In this document: positions 7,844 through 16,844 of the stretch, one piece after another
Position numbering within the stretch: the first letter of the stretch is position 1
Layout: each line of letters begins with the position of its first letter
Made by a program: the position numbers and the translations under genes
Origin: Dehalococcoidia bacterium
GTDB taxonomy: Bacteria > Chloroflexota > Dehalococcoidia > Lucifugimonadales > Lucifugimonadaceae
DNA length: 47,078 nucleotides
Direction: 5' to 3'
Assembly: GCA_012959765.1 (NCBI GenBank)
Contig: DUCO01000010.1
Location: 100,406 to 147,483 of the forward strand
Notes under the pieces: model-generated
What the model saw: the letters and a program-made list of their open reading frames with translations, nothing else
What the model was told of the DNA's origin: nothing
Database searches by the model: none

Positions 7844-8710
7844 ATGAACGAGCGAACAAATCGAGTGGTTGTGGTAACCGATTCTGCTTCGGCGCTTTCG
7901 CAGGATCAGATCGCTGAAAATCGGCTGTTTGTGGCTCGAATGGAGATCACCATCGACGGGCGAACATATGTTGATGGTTCCGACGGTGGATTAGACGATT
8001 TCTACTCACAGCTTGCCGTTGCAACTGAGATTCCAACCACTTCGGCACCGCGGCCTGCCGAGTATTTAGAACGATTTCGTGCAGCATCAGAGATCGGGAA
8101 CGACATTTTCTGCGTGAGCGTTTCTGCTCGATTGAGCGCGGCTTACGATGCGGCGAAGTTAGCAGCCGAGATGATCTCTGATGAGCGATCTGACGTGACA
8201 GTGCGAGTGTTCGATTCCGAGGCTGCGGCAAGTTCGCAAGCGTTGATTGCGCTGGGAGCGGCTCGGGTCGCTATGGCCGGCGGATCACTTGACGAGGTAG
8301 AAGCTGTTGCCCGTAGCGTCGCCGGGAAAGTACGACTCGTTGCGATGCTCGACACTCTCAAATTCATCCATCGCAGTGGGCGCGTTCCGAAGATCGCGGT
8401 GTGGGTATCCAGTGCGCTGAACATCAAGCCCGTGATGGAGTATTCGACTGACAAGATCGGGGCGATAGGTCGTCCACGGTCGATTCGAAAAGCCCTGAAA
8501 CGGATTCAGGATGAGATGAACTCTGATCTCGCAGGCAAGTCTGCTCATGTAAACGTTATGCATGCTGGTGCACCTGATAGAGCGGAGATTCTAAGAAGTT
8601 GGGTCGAAGCGAATCTGGAGTGCCCAGAGTTTTTCGTGACTCAGTTCCACCCGTTCATGGGCGCACACACAGGGCCGGGGCTCGTCGGAGCATCGTGGTG
8701 GGCTGAGTAG
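7844..8710 (+). CDS. DegV family protein (fatty acid-binding)
   Basis: DegV/FakB-type two-domain protein that binds fatty acids; in Firmicutes FakB presents them to the kinase FakA. Family features: VVVVTDSASALSQDQI near the N-terminus, TTSAPRPAEYLERF (the conserved TS.P with the serine that binds the carboxylate), CVSVSARLSAAYDAA, VFDSEAAASSQAL and LDTLKFIHRSGRVP followed by LNIKPVM. 288 residues, normal length. Start ATG 7844 is immediately preceded in frame by TTG 7841. It stands alone, divergent from hisZ and convergent with the amidohydrolase gene 19 bp downstream. No FakA partner is in the window. Confidence 0.9.
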   Translation: MNERTNRVVVVTDSASALSQDQIAENRLFVARMEITIDGRTYVDGSDGGLDDFYSQLAVATEIPTTSAPRPAEYLERFRAASEIGNDIFCVSVSARLSAAYDAAKLAAEMISDERSDVTVRVFDSEAAASSQALIALGAARVAMAGGSLDEVEAVARSVAGKVRLVAMLDTLKFIHRSGRVPKIAVWVSSALNIKPVMEYSTDKIGAIGRPRSIRKALKRIQDEMNSDLAGKSAHVNVMHAGAPDRAEILRSWVEANLECPEFFVTQFHPFMGAHTGPGLVGASWWAE

Positions 8711-8728
8711 GAAGCTCCGAACAGCGTC

Positions 8729-9514
8729 TTAGTCGTCGAAGCCCCAAACGCGCGCTGCTGTCTTACCCAGCACCCAGTCGATATCGTCTCCGTTGGAGAA
8801 CGCAGGGTGGGTTCGAACTCCTTCGAGGGTGTTTCCGTAGCCCTCACGACCCGCAGCCGGTGGGTAGTCGCTTCCCCACATCATTCGATCAGCACCGAAC
8901 GCGTCGTATGCCATTTCGAACAGCGGCGGAATATTGTTGAAGCGGAAGTTGGGTAGCAAGATCGGCGGGCGGCAGGTTATTTCACCAAGCCCCGGAACTT
9001 TGATCGTTGTGTTGGGGCGCTGGGCACATTCGAGCGCCGACACGTAATCGGCGTATGGCGGGTCGGCCATCCCAACTCCCGCCAGGTGCTCGATCACGAT
9101 TTGGGTGTCCGGGCAGTCATCGATGATTTTCTTAAAACTGTCCGCAGAAAATCGTTTTGCATTGCCTAACGAACTCACAACGAGACCTAGTTCTCCGGCT
9201 TTGCGCCAGATATCTGTGACGCCGGAAAGAGCGTTGTAAGTCTCGTCTGGTGCAATCCTTACCCCAGCTGCGCCCTGCTCTGCCAATTTTTCAAGTGTTC
9301 CAAGCGGATCGGTGTCGGAGGGGTCGACTAATACAACCACTTTGAATCGATCGCCGCGCTTTCCCGCTTCATCGAACAGATAGTTATTGTCGTACGTGCC
9401 ACCGTGCTGAATAAGCACCGCACCATCGACACCCGCCTGGTTCATTTCGAACTCAAGCGACTCGATAGGTAGAAACCAGTTTTGGCCAGCATGGCAATGG
9501 GTGTCGATGATCAT
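8729..9514 (-). CDS. Amidohydrolase family protein (Amidohydrolase_2, lactonase-type)
   Basis: TIM-barrel metal-dependent hydrolase, 261 residues. The N-terminal metal motif HxH is in IIDTHCHAG, a later His in VIEHLAGVG, and the catalytic Asp in MMWGSDYPP near the C-terminus, so the metal site appears complete. The COG3618/COG2159-type family includes L-fucono- and L-rhamnono-lactonases, 2-pyrone-4,6-dicarboxylate hydrolase and decarboxylases; the substrate cannot be told from sequence. It is last in a minus-strand series with an aldo/keto reductase and a DUF4432 mutarotase-like gene, which favours a sugar-lactone hydrolase. That assignment is inference. Confidence 0.85.
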   Translation of the reverse strand: MIIDTHCHAGQNWFLPIESLEFEMNQAGVDGAVLIQHGGTYDNNYLFDEAGKRGDRFKVVVLVDPSDTDPLGTLEKLAEQGAAGVRIAPDETYNALSGVTDIWRKAGELGLVVSSLGNAKRFSADSFKKIIDDCPDTQIVIEHLAGVGMADPPYADYVSALECAQRPNTTIKVPGLGEITCRPPILLPNFRFNNIPPLFEMAYDAFGADRMMWGSDYPPAAGREGYGNTLEGVRTHPAFSNGDDIDWVLGKTAARVWGFDD

Positions 9515-9568
9515 GTCACTCGGGACTTTCTCTATTTGGATTACTCTGCGGATGCGGACTTAAACGGA

Positions 9569-10570
9569 TTAGGTAGCGATTTCCATGCCGGAGGTGCCGA
9601 CTCCTGATCCTTCGGAAAGTACAAGATCATCGATCTCTTTCCTTAGCTCAGCCGACATCTCCCAGTCGCCACCAAGGTTCTCAGTTGCCTCTGCCGGAGT
9701 AACTGAACCTGCCAGAGCAACGCTGATGGCATCGTTTGCCAGCACCCATGCAATCGCAAGCTGCGGAATCGTCTTACCGTGGTCGGCAGCGATTACCTTG
9801 AGCTTCTCTACTACCGCAACGTTAGCCGCCAAGTTGTCTGGGCCCCACGAACTGATGCCGAAGTTAGCTCCACCTCGTCGCCAGTCATCTTCGCCAAACG
9901 TCTTGTCTGCACCCCAGGTGCCGGTAAGCAGGCCATGAGAGAGCGATCCGTACGCCATAATGCCCATGTTGTTTTCTTTAATGAAAGGCATCACTTCGGC
10001 TTCGGGTCGGCGGTCGAAGATGTGGTAGCCAATCTGGTTAGTTACGATCGGGCTGGTTTCTCGGCTCTCGGCCATCATGGCATTGTTGAAATTCGAAACA
10101 CCGGTGTGGCGGATCTTGCCGGCTTTCTTCGCCTGCTCCAGTGCTTCCATAGGCTCTGAGAAAGCACGATCGTGATCTGGCCAGTGGATGAGGAACAGGT
10201 CGATGTAGTCGGTCTGAAGACGCTGAAGACTTTCGTCAATTGAAGCCAGCAAGCGCTTAGGGTCGGAATCGGAAACGGTGGCTGCGCGACGATCCGGGTT
10301 GTCTCGGACCCATTCACGCGCCCCCTTAGTTACAAGAACGATATCTTCACGAAAATCCTTTATCGCCTTGCCCATGAGAGTCTCGCCGTAGCCCCAGCCG
10401 TATACAGCTGCGGTGTCGAACAGTGTGATTCCGCCGTCGTACGAAGTTCGAGCGGCTGCCATGGCCTGGTCATCATCGAAATCACCGTACATGCCTCGAC
10501 CCATCGGCCATCCCCCGTATCCGATTGCGGAGGTTTCTAGCTCTGAGTTTCCAAACATTCGTTTGCGCAT
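9569..10570 (-). CDS. Aldo/keto reductase
   Basis: NAD(P)H-dependent (beta/alpha)8 oxidoreductase, 333 residues. Catalytic tetrad regions are readable: FDTAAVYGWGYGETLMGKA (Asp and Tyr), VLVTKGARE (Lys), and LFLIHWPDHD (His); the cofactor part is AIAWVLANDAISVALAGSVTPAEATENL. It resembles the AKR groups with L-fucose dehydrogenase and YghZ-like reductases but the substrate is unknown. The TIM barrel starts with RMFGNSELETSAIGYGGWPMGRG. Neighbours (amidohydrolase 54 bp downstream, DUF4432 70 bp upstream) point to sugar oxidation. Confidence 0.9.
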   Translation of the reverse strand: MRKRMFGNSELETSAIGYGGWPMGRGMYGDFDDDQAMAAARTSYDGGITLFDTAAVYGWGYGETLMGKAIKDFREDIVLVTKGAREWVRDNPDRRAATVSDSDPKRLLASIDESLQRLQTDYIDLFLIHWPDHDRAFSEPMEALEQAKKAGKIRHTGVSNFNNAMMAESRETSPIVTNQIGYHIFDRRPEAEVMPFIKENNMGIMAYGSLSHGLLTGTWGADKTFGEDDWRRGGANFGISSWGPDNLAANVAVVEKLKVIAADHGKTIPQLAIAWVLANDAISVALAGSVTPAEATENLGGDWEMSAELRKEIDDLVLSEGSGVGTSGMEIAT

Positions 10571-10640
10571 CGTTTAGTCCTGTTCGTTGGTATCTGAAGT
10601 AACTGGGTGTAATTTTTGTAATTAGGTCAGGTTTAGATAT

Positions 10641-11723
10641 TTATTCGATAGTGACCCGGCCATCTGTATCGACGTGGGTTACTGTTCCCGATCCTGTGAA
10701 CGGTCCGGCGGTGATAGTTACCGATACTGTTTCGCCGGCCCCGATGTTAAGCGCTGTGCCGTTTTCCTGCGCCTGCTTGATTCCGCCGTTGCCGAAGCTG
10801 GTGCACGGTTCCAGACCAGCGTTATAGCACCTGCCGTACCACGGGTACCCGTATCCGCCGCCGTAATTGCGCCAGTACCAGAGGTATTTGAATGTTTCGA
10901 CAGGATAGCTGACTGCCCATCCGATATTCGTCTCTTCGTTGAGTACCGCGTACCAGCCTTCCGACATCTCTGTCATGTACGCCATGTCGAGCGAACGCTC
11001 TTCTTTAGCCGGTATGTGAGTGAAGTCGATCACCGATCCGTCTTTGGCGTTCATATTAGGCCAGTCGCCTGTGAAATCAGGTTCAAGTATCGAGTTTGGG
11101 TCTATGCTTTCGGGGTGACTCAACAGCTTGCATTCGGGGAGATACAGGCGTGAATTGCCTGAAATAACGGGTGGTCCAAGAGCGATGTGCTCCAGCCAGA
11201 CCATGTCGAGTGCTTCTCCACCTTCGTTAGTTACAGACTCCTCGACTTCTAGGGTCGGTGAACCGGAAACCAACGTTAGTGTTTTCGATACCGACATCGG
11301 CATTCGAACGCTCTTCGCCCAGAACCGGACGCTGACCTTATCGGGCGTGTCTTCAATGATCTGGGCATCCCATGGAATCAGGCTGACATCGCCATGAATG
11401 CCAAAATCCGCTCCGTAAACCGTGTCTGAGTAGCCACCGTGAGGAACAATGGTTTGCCATCCCCCTTCGTAAAGATCCATCCAGACTGAACTCGGATCAC
11501 CGGTTGGCGGGACCGTTTTGCTCTGGTCACGTACGCCCCAGGGACTCCGCCACATGAAGTCGGTGTCAGTTGGTTTGTGAACGAAGCTGTAGATGTCGGC
11601 GCCCTTGTCGGCGAGAACGGTTATTCGTACAACTTCGTTCTCAAGAACGACGGTCTTCAGGCCGCGATAGGTCCATGAATCCGATATACGGCATCCGGTA
11701 GTTCGTTCGTCCTGGTAGTGCAT
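10641..11723 (-). CDS. DUF4432 family protein (aldose 1-epimerase-like), copy 1
   Basis: 360-residue beta-rich protein of the galactose-mutarotase-like fold. It begins MHYQDERTTGCRISDSWTYR and carries VVRITVLADKGADIYSFVHK, a pattern shared with aldose 1-epimerases (the N-terminal strand and GAD turn), plus EGGWQTIVPHGG, VWLEHIALGPP (probable catalytic His) and SYPVETFKYLWYWRNYGG. Probable job: interconverting sugar anomers or binding a hexuronate before oxidation. It is a paralogue of the gene at 14255-15328; the two share an almost identical first 30 residues and the VETFKYLWYW segment but differ in the middle. It lies between ADH and aldo/keto reductase genes, all on the minus strand. Confidence 0.82.
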   Translation of the reverse strand: MHYQDERTTGCRISDSWTYRGLKTVVLENEVVRITVLADKGADIYSFVHKPTDTDFMWRSPWGVRDQSKTVPPTGDPSSVWMDLYEGGWQTIVPHGGYSDTVYGADFGIHGDVSLIPWDAQIIEDTPDKVSVRFWAKSVRMPMSVSKTLTLVSGSPTLEVEESVTNEGGEALDMVWLEHIALGPPVISGNSRLYLPECKLLSHPESIDPNSILEPDFTGDWPNMNAKDGSVIDFTHIPAKEERSLDMAYMTEMSEGWYAVLNEETNIGWAVSYPVETFKYLWYWRNYGGGYGYPWYGRCYNAGLEPCTSFGNGGIKQAQENGTALNIGAGETVSVTITAGPFTGSGTVTHVDTDGRVTIE

Positions 11724-11750
11724 GGGGTTAATAATTCCTTAAGAGCGGTC

Positions 11751-12812
11751 TTACGAGCCGGGCTGGATAACGATTCGGAACACTTCTTTGTTCGGGCCGA
11801 GCATTCGTTCGAATCCGTCTTCTATCGCCCTACTTAGAGGAACGATTTCGGAGATTAGCGGTTTTACGTTGATCTTGCCGGAAGCTACCAGATCAACAGC
11901 TGCTTCAAGATCGCCGGGTGACGTTGCGACTGAGCCGATCACAGTAATTTCAGGTCCAACAATGTCGTTGAAGTTTATTTCGGGTGTTGTTGAGTAGATG
12001 CCGAGCAAGAGAGTTGTGCCGCCGCGGCGCGTCCAATCGATTGCCATACGGGGAGTTTCTTTCGCACCTGCCGATTCCACCACGATGTCGGGGCCAACTC
12101 CTCCGGTCAGTTCAAGCAACTTGCTCCCGGCGGCCTGCTCGTCACTCGAGTTCACAACTTCATCTGCGCCTAGTTCTGTTGCGAGAGCCAAACTCTGTTC
12201 ACGAACGTCTAACGCGATCACATTCGCTCCAGCTGCTTTGAATGCCTGAACAGTAAGTAACCCAACGGTTCCACAACCGATCACAGCAACGTTATCGCCG
12301 GGTCGTACGCCCGAACGCCTGACGCCGTGTACTGCAACGGTTGCTGGTTCGAGTAGAGGACCTTCGGTATCCGAGATGCTGTCTGGCATCGGTACGAGGT
12401 GATCGGCAGGCCAGACCATGAACTCGGCGAGTCCGCCATCAGCCATGAAGCCGGCCACAGCCATATTCGGGCAAACCGACTGTTGGCCCCGCATGCACCA
12501 GAAACAGGTTCCACAGATGAGCACAGTGTTCACCGCCACACGATCGCCAACTGCAACGTTATCTACGCCTTCACCCAGTTCGGCAACGGTGCCTGCAGTT
12601 TCGTGGCCGATCACCAGTGGGGTCTGTTTACCGGTCAGGGCGTTTGGCGATCCGTGCTGAACCCAGAGCGGGCCGTACTGCCACTCTTCGATATCGGTGG
12701 CGCAGATCGAAGTACCCGTGATCCGCAGCTTCACTTCGCCCGGACCCGGAACTGGTTCAGGGATGTCTTCGAGTCGAATGTCTTTATTGTCGTGATAAAC
12801 GATTGCTTGCAT
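11751..12812 (-). CDS. Zinc-dependent alcohol dehydrogenase (MDR family, sugar/polyol dehydrogenase-like)
   Basis: Medium-chain dehydrogenase/reductase, 353 residues. GroES-like half: catalytic zinc Cys in TGTSICATDIEEW, His-Glu in IGHETAGTVAELG, and four structural-zinc cysteines in CGTCFWCMRGQQSVC. Rossmann half: VAVIGCGTVGLLTVQAFKAAG for NAD(P). It resembles threonine, sorbitol and butanediol dehydrogenases; the actual substrate is unknown. I chose ATG 12812 because the fold starts there (MQAIVYHDNKDIRLEDIP); the open frame upstream to 13004 lies in the shared regulatory region. Divergent from the enolase-superfamily gene, 209 bp apart. Confidence 0.9.
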   Translation of the reverse strand: MQAIVYHDNKDIRLEDIPEPVPGPGEVKLRITGTSICATDIEEWQYGPLWVQHGSPNALTGKQTPLVIGHETAGTVAELGEGVDNVAVGDRVAVNTVLICGTCFWCMRGQQSVCPNMAVAGFMADGGLAEFMVWPADHLVPMPDSISDTEGPLLEPATVAVHGVRRSGVRPGDNVAVIGCGTVGLLTVQAFKAAGANVIALDVREQSLALATELGADEVVNSSDEQAAGSKLLELTGGVGPDIVVESAGAKETPRMAIDWTRRGGTTLLLGIYSTTPEINFNDIVGPEITVIGSVATSPGDLEAAVDLVASGKINVKPLISEIVPLSRAIEDGFERMLGPNKEVFRIVIQPGS

Positions 12813-12967
12813 GTAGGTTTCGTGTTCGTATTTGCGATTAGGTGAATTTGGACGGAATTCTACACGCGGTGCAATAGGCCGCAATCGATGAAATCGTGAG
12901 GTATTGGATCTCTTATAAGTGCTAACATCCCGCCGCGAAACTAAATCTAAGCAGGCGCTTGAGTCCG

Positions 12968-12985
12968 AATATTTGATCAAATATT
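12968..12985. promoter_or_regulatory. 18-bp perfect palindrome, probable operator between ADH and enolase-superfamily genes
   Basis: AATATTTGATCAAATATT is its own reverse complement and lies 37 bp before the ATG at 13022, in the divergent intergenic region. Directly downstream comes TATTGGATC (12982-12990), which also occurs 80 bp upstream at 12902-12910. A perfect palindrome of this length is typical of a dimeric repressor site (GntR/LacI/TetR type), probably for sugar-dependent control of both divergent genes. No regulator gene is adjacent. Confidence 0.6.
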
Positions 12986-13021
12986 GGATCATTTTCACCA
13001 ACAAGCGATCAGGAACCGGAA

Positions 13022-14188
13022 ATGAAAACTAGCCCGAAGATCACCAAAGTCACTGTTACAACGTTTGAGCACGAACTCGAAAATGTTGGCAAGGACTACA
13101 ACACGTTCAACATGGTTTACGAAGCCGGATCCAAGTTGAAGCAAAAGGGTGCGATTCTTCAGATTCACACCGACCAGGGAATTGTTGGTGAGTACCCGGG
13201 TTTCAGTTCAGACGTCGAGACGGCCGCTCAGTACTTGATCGGCAAGGATGCGCTTGCGCGTGAGTCGATATACAACGACGTTAAGCGAGGGCTTCGTCAT
13301 GGCGCAATGATCGGCGTTGGGCTGATCGATATTTGTCTGTGGGACATCGCTGGCAAGCTCTACGACGAGCCGCTTTATCGCCTACTGGGTGGTGAGAAGA
13401 AGGCGCTACCGGCTTATGCATCGACTCTCCATGGCGATGAGAACGGTGGACTCCAGGCTCCGCAGGACTTCGCTGATTTTGCCGAGCAGTGCTACGAGAT
13501 GGGTTACCGATCGTTCAAGGTGCACGGTTGGGGGCTTGCGGGAAGCAATATCAAGCGTGAGATCGACAATGTGCTGGCGCTCGGCAAGCAGTTCGAGGGA
13601 CGCATGGACCTGTTGATCGACCCTGCGTGTGAAGTAAAGAATTTTGGTGATGCGCTAAAACTTGGACTAGCCTGCGATGAGGCTGGATTCTTCTGGTGGG
13701 AAGATCCGTATCAGGATGGTGGTGTATCTCAGTTCGCTCACCGCAAACTTCGCCAGATGGTCAAGACGCCGTTGCTGCAAACCGAGCACATTCGGCTACT
13801 TGAGCAGCACGTCGACTTCATCGTTGCCGAAGGAACTGACTACGTTCGTGCCGGCGCTCACGAGGATGGTGGCGTGACGGGCGCAATGAAGATCGCCCAT
13901 GCTTCGGAAGGATTTGGACTGGACGTTGAACTTCACGGTCCCGGACCGGTTCACCGTCACATCATGTCATCGATCAGGAACACGAACTTCTTCGAGCTTG
14001 GCCTCGTTCACCCGAAGGTCAAATCGACAAAGGCACCCGTTTACCTCGGCTACAACGACGATCTCGATGGGATCGACTCAGAAGGCAACGTTTACGCCCC
14101 CGACGGACCGGGCATTGGCGTTCCACTCGACTGGGACTGGATCCGAGCACACCAGACAGACGAAGGCGTGCTGGCAGAGGCCAACTAG
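13022..14188 (+). CDS. Mandelate racemase/muconate lactonizing enzyme family protein (sugar-acid dehydratase-like)
   Basis: Enolase-superfamily enzyme, 388 residues. The N-terminal capping domain is followed by the barrel with FKVHGWG (Lys166-x-His168), the metal ligands Asp200 (LLIDPACEV), Glu227 (FWWEDPY) and Glu255 (LLQTEHI), a conserved RAGAHEDGGVTGAMKIA segment near 277-292, and VELHGPGPVHRH near 302-312 that could supply the catalytic His. This is the mandelate racemase subgroup, which includes galactonate, gluconate, fuconate and rhamnonate dehydratases. Expected reaction: removal of a proton alpha to a carboxylate, giving a 2-keto-3-deoxy acid. Substrate unresolved. A strong bidirectional terminator follows. 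Confidence 0.88.
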   Translation: MKTSPKITKVTVTTFEHELENVGKDYNTFNMVYEAGSKLKQKGAILQIHTDQGIVGEYPGFSSDVETAAQYLIGKDALARESIYNDVKRGLRHGAMIGVGLIDICLWDIAGKLYDEPLYRLLGGEKKALPAYASTLHGDENGGLQAPQDFADFAEQCYEMGYRSFKVHGWGLAGSNIKREIDNVLALGKQFEGRMDLLIDPACEVKNFGDALKLGLACDEAGFFWWEDPYQDGGVSQFAHRKLRQMVKTPLLQTEHIRLLEQHVDFIVAEGTDYVRAGAHEDGGVTGAMKIAHASEGFGLDVELHGPGPVHRHIMSSIRNTNFFELGLVHPKVKSTKAPVYLGYNDDLDGIDSEGNVYAPDGPGIGVPLDWDWIRAHQTDEGVLAEAN

Positions 14189-14194
14189 TTAGAT

Positions 14195-14245
14195 TTAACA
14201 ACGGGCAAAGTATTGGCTTTACGCCAGCGCTTTGCCCGTTGTTAA
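14195..14245. terminator. Bidirectional hairpin terminator
   Basis: A perfect 16-bp inverted repeat, TTAACAACGGGCAAAG at 14195-14210 and its reverse complement at 14230-14245, with a further 4-bp stem (TGGC/GCCA) in the 19-base spacer. It sits between the converging enolase-superfamily gene (stop 14188) and the second DUF4432 gene (stop 14255). T/A-rich arms at both ends supply a U-tract in either direction. Confidence 0.85.
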
Positions 14246-14254
14246 TTTCAGGCC

Positions 14255-15328
14255 TTACCTGTTCGTAACTTGTCCATCTTGCGAGATGTGCGACACCCCG
14301 GTGGTGCTTTCATAAACGACGGCTCGAACTGTGGCAGATCGTGTTTCACCCGGTGCGAAGACCATCGAAGTTCGCTCGTTTGAGCCTGGTTCAGGTATCC
14401 CTGCACTCAAACTGGTAAACGGCTCTAGTCCAACGTTGTACGTTCGGTTGTACCACGGATAGCCCGATGCGCCACCAAACACCTGCCAGTACCAGAGGTA
14501 CTTGAACGTTTCGACCGGATACGCAAGGCCAAAACCTACGCCGCGGTCAGGGTTGGTAACTGCGTACCAGCCTTCATTCTGGTTTTTGAACACGGAATAA
14601 GTGTTTAGGCGATCGGACTTTGGCGGGAATGTCGTGAGATCGACTTCTTCGCCGTCAGGACCCACGGCTTTAGGCCACGAGCCTGCTTGATCGTCTTTGA
14701 ATCGACCACCACCGTCGCCCGGTACAAAGTGATCGGCCTCAGCCATATCTAATCGACAGTTCGGGGTCAAAAACGGCTCACCGACCGTAATGTGCTGTCC
14801 CCATTGAGCCTCCGCTTCCTCTTCGGCCTGGTTGGTCAGTGTGTCGGTCACGGTTAAAACCGGGCTGTTCGCTTCGAGAGACACAACTTTTTCGATCCAG
14901 AAAGGTGTTCGAACGGTTCGAACAGTGAATTTTGCACTGACTTTTTCTGGGGTATCTTCCAGAACCACCGCGTCCCATGGCATAAGAGTCGCCTCGGTAT
15001 GCTGACCAAGATCGGCATTTGCGTACTTTTGTGGTGGCCCACCTGTTGGTGCGATCGTCTGCCAGCCACCGATATATGCGTCGTGCCATACGTTGTCACC
15101 GTCACCGGTTGGAGGAGTAGCCATACCAAGATTCCGTACTGACCACGGCGTTCTCCACATGAACTCGGTGTCGGTCTTCTTGTGAGAAAGCTCAAATACG
15201 TCGGCTCCCTTATCGGCAATAAGTGAAACCCTGAGCAACTCGTTTTCTAGAACAACGGTCTTCAGGCCGCGATATGTCCATGAATCTGAAATACGACATC
15301 CTGAAGTCCGTTCATCCTGATAGTGCAT
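14255..15328 (-). CDS. DUF4432 family protein (aldose 1-epimerase-like), copy 2
   Basis: 357 residues, paralogue of the gene at 10641-11723. It shares MHYQDERTSGCRISDSWTYR, the LIADKGADVFELSHKKT pattern and the YPVETFKYLWYWQVFGGASG block; the middle (DTLTNQAEEEAEAQWGQHITVG, with the probable active-site His) has diverged. Predicted sugar-mutarotase-like fold with unknown substrate. It is transcribed toward the enolase-superfamily gene and shares its terminator. The upstream 200 bp up to the response regulator is non-coding and probably holds its promoter. Confidence 0.82.
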   Translation of the reverse strand: MHYQDERTSGCRISDSWTYRGLKTVVLENELLRVSLIADKGADVFELSHKKTDTEFMWRTPWSVRNLGMATPPTGDGDNVWHDAYIGGWQTIAPTGGPPQKYANADLGQHTEATLMPWDAVVLEDTPEKVSAKFTVRTVRTPFWIEKVVSLEANSPVLTVTDTLTNQAEEEAEAQWGQHITVGEPFLTPNCRLDMAEADHFVPGDGGGRFKDDQAGSWPKAVGPDGEEVDLTTFPPKSDRLNTYSVFKNQNEGWYAVTNPDRGVGFGLAYPVETFKYLWYWQVFGGASGYPWYNRTYNVGLEPFTSLSAGIPEPGSNERTSMVFAPGETRSATVRAVVYESTTGVSHISQDGQVTNR

Positions 15329-15530
15329 AAAGGTCCTTTATTACGTTGAAAAATTGTGGCCGTTGGGATATGTGGCATCAATAGTGGGTATTTGGAGTAA
15401 ATTTCGCAACTCGCATAGTGAATTGGGTGCAAACGCACTCGATCTATGGAAGAATCAGGCGTATCGTGCGGGTACATTTGACACCGGACGTATGGGAAGT
15501 GCGTCCGAATTCTGTAGAGGTGGATAGTAA

Positions 15531-15917
15531 TTGGCTCAAATACTTGTCGTTGACGACAGCCCTGATGTGCGACTTGCTTTGGCCACTATTCTTGAAGATG
15601 CCGGTCACGATGTCGTGGAAGCCGAAGATGGCGATCAGGTGTTTGACCTAGCAGTCAAAGAATCCCTGAATCTGGTTTTGCTCGATGTGATGATGCCACG
15701 AGTCAACGGTTTCGATGCTCTAGCTACGTTGAAAGCCGATACTCGCACCAGCCCAATTCCGGTAATCATGGTTACTGCGAAGGGACGTCCTGAAGATATG
15801 GCGATGGCTCGCTCGCTTGGCGCCGTCGAATACATCACAAAGCCGTGGGCTGATGGCGACGTTGAACTTCGGGTCGACTGGGCACTCGCCGCCGATCACG
15901 AACAGAAGAGCCGTTAG
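15531..15917 (+). CDS. Single-domain response regulator (CheY-like)
   Basis: Stand-alone receiver domain, 128 residues from a TTG start preceded by GAGGTGG (spacing about 8). The acidic pair is Asp8-Asp9 in ILVVDDSPDV, the phosphoacceptor Asp52 in LVLLDVMMPRVNG, the switch residues Thr82 (MVTAKG) and Lys104 (YITKPW). It has no output domain. The tail after the Lys (WADGDVELRVDWALAAD) is an amphipathic helix matched closely in the broken copy at 36203-36621. No histidine kinase is in the window, so partner and output are unknown. Confidence 0.9.
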   Translation: MAQILVVDDSPDVRLALATILEDAGHDVVEAEDGDQVFDLAVKESLNLVLLDVMMPRVNGFDALATLKADTRTSPIPVIMVTAKGRPEDMAMARSLGAVEYITKPWADGDVELRVDWALAADHEQKSR

Positions 15918-15950
15918 ACTCGAAGTAGTTCTATTGATTGGGCTGCCCGT

Positions 15951-16829
15951 ATGACCGGATTAGCGGTCGTCCTCGTTCTTATATCTGCGTTCGCTCACGC
16001 GTCCTGGAACCTGATGGTTCGGCGGTCAGAATCGCCTGAACTCACCAACTGGATGATGGCGACAACGGGGGCTCTACTCGCCTCCCCTATCGCTCTCTAC
16101 CTGCTTTTCACCAATCCACCCGATCCCGTTGGCTGGTGGTTCATTGCAGGAACCGTTGCCCTTCACATCGCCTACTTCTTTACTCTCGGAAGAGCGTATA
16201 AACATGGTGATCTATCACTTGTTTACCCGGTAGCTCGTGGACTCGGGCTCGCTCTAATTCCGATCATCGGTGTGACTGTTCTTCGAGAAACGGTTTCGCC
16301 ACTGGCGGCACTCGGGATTCTTTCGATATTTATTGGTGTTGTGATGATCGGATCGTCTTCCGGATCGGGCTTACGGGTCTGGTTAAAACCTAAAACGTTG
16401 ATTGCAGATCGTGGCGTTGTATTCGCCTTGATGACGGGTGTATTGATCGCCACGTACTCGACGCTCGATGCGCGTGGCGTGAATCATGTCGAGCCGATCT
16501 TTTACATGTTCACGTTGACGCTTGGTGGCTCACTCGGAATACTCCCAATAATTGGAAGAACGTATTCGAAATTGGAATTCGCCACCGAGATCCGCACCCG
16601 TTGGAAGATCGGCTTGCTTGGCGGCGCATTTCAGTTCCTCGCCTACAGCCTTGTGCTCACGGCGTTCAGGCTTTCACCCGTGAGCTACATCGGGCCGTTC
16701 AGGGAACTGGGCATCGTGTTTGGCGTACTGATGGCTGCTTTGATATTGAAGGAGTCGGTCACGAGGAACCGTGTGATCGGTGCTGTTGCAATCGGTGGTG
16801 GTGCGCTAATCGTCGCTCTTGCGCCCTAG
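15951..16829 (+). CDS. EamA/DMT-family transporter
   Basis: Hydrophobic protein of 292 residues with about ten predicted transmembrane helices arranged as two EamA repeats; repeat one contains FTLGRAYKHGDLSLVYPVARGLGLALIPIIG and repeat two YSLVLTAFRLSPVSYIGPFRELGIVFGVLMAALIL, the classic duplicated drug/metabolite transporter pattern. Likely exports or imports a small metabolite; direction and substrate are not readable. It starts 34 bp after the response regulator and converges with the amidohydrolase gene 16 bp downstream. Confidence 0.9.
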   Translation: MTGLAVVLVLISAFAHASWNLMVRRSESPELTNWMMATTGALLASPIALYLLFTNPPDPVGWWFIAGTVALHIAYFFTLGRAYKHGDLSLVYPVARGLGLALIPIIGVTVLRETVSPLAALGILSIFIGVVMIGSSSGSGLRVWLKPKTLIADRGVVFALMTGVLIATYSTLDARGVNHVEPIFYMFTLTLGGSLGILPIIGRTYSKLEFATEIRTRWKIGLLGGAFQFLAYSLVLTAFRLSPVSYIGPFRELGIVFGVLMAALILKESVTRNRVIGAVAIGGGALIVALAP

Positions 16830-16844
16830 ATCGCGTTCCAGTGG

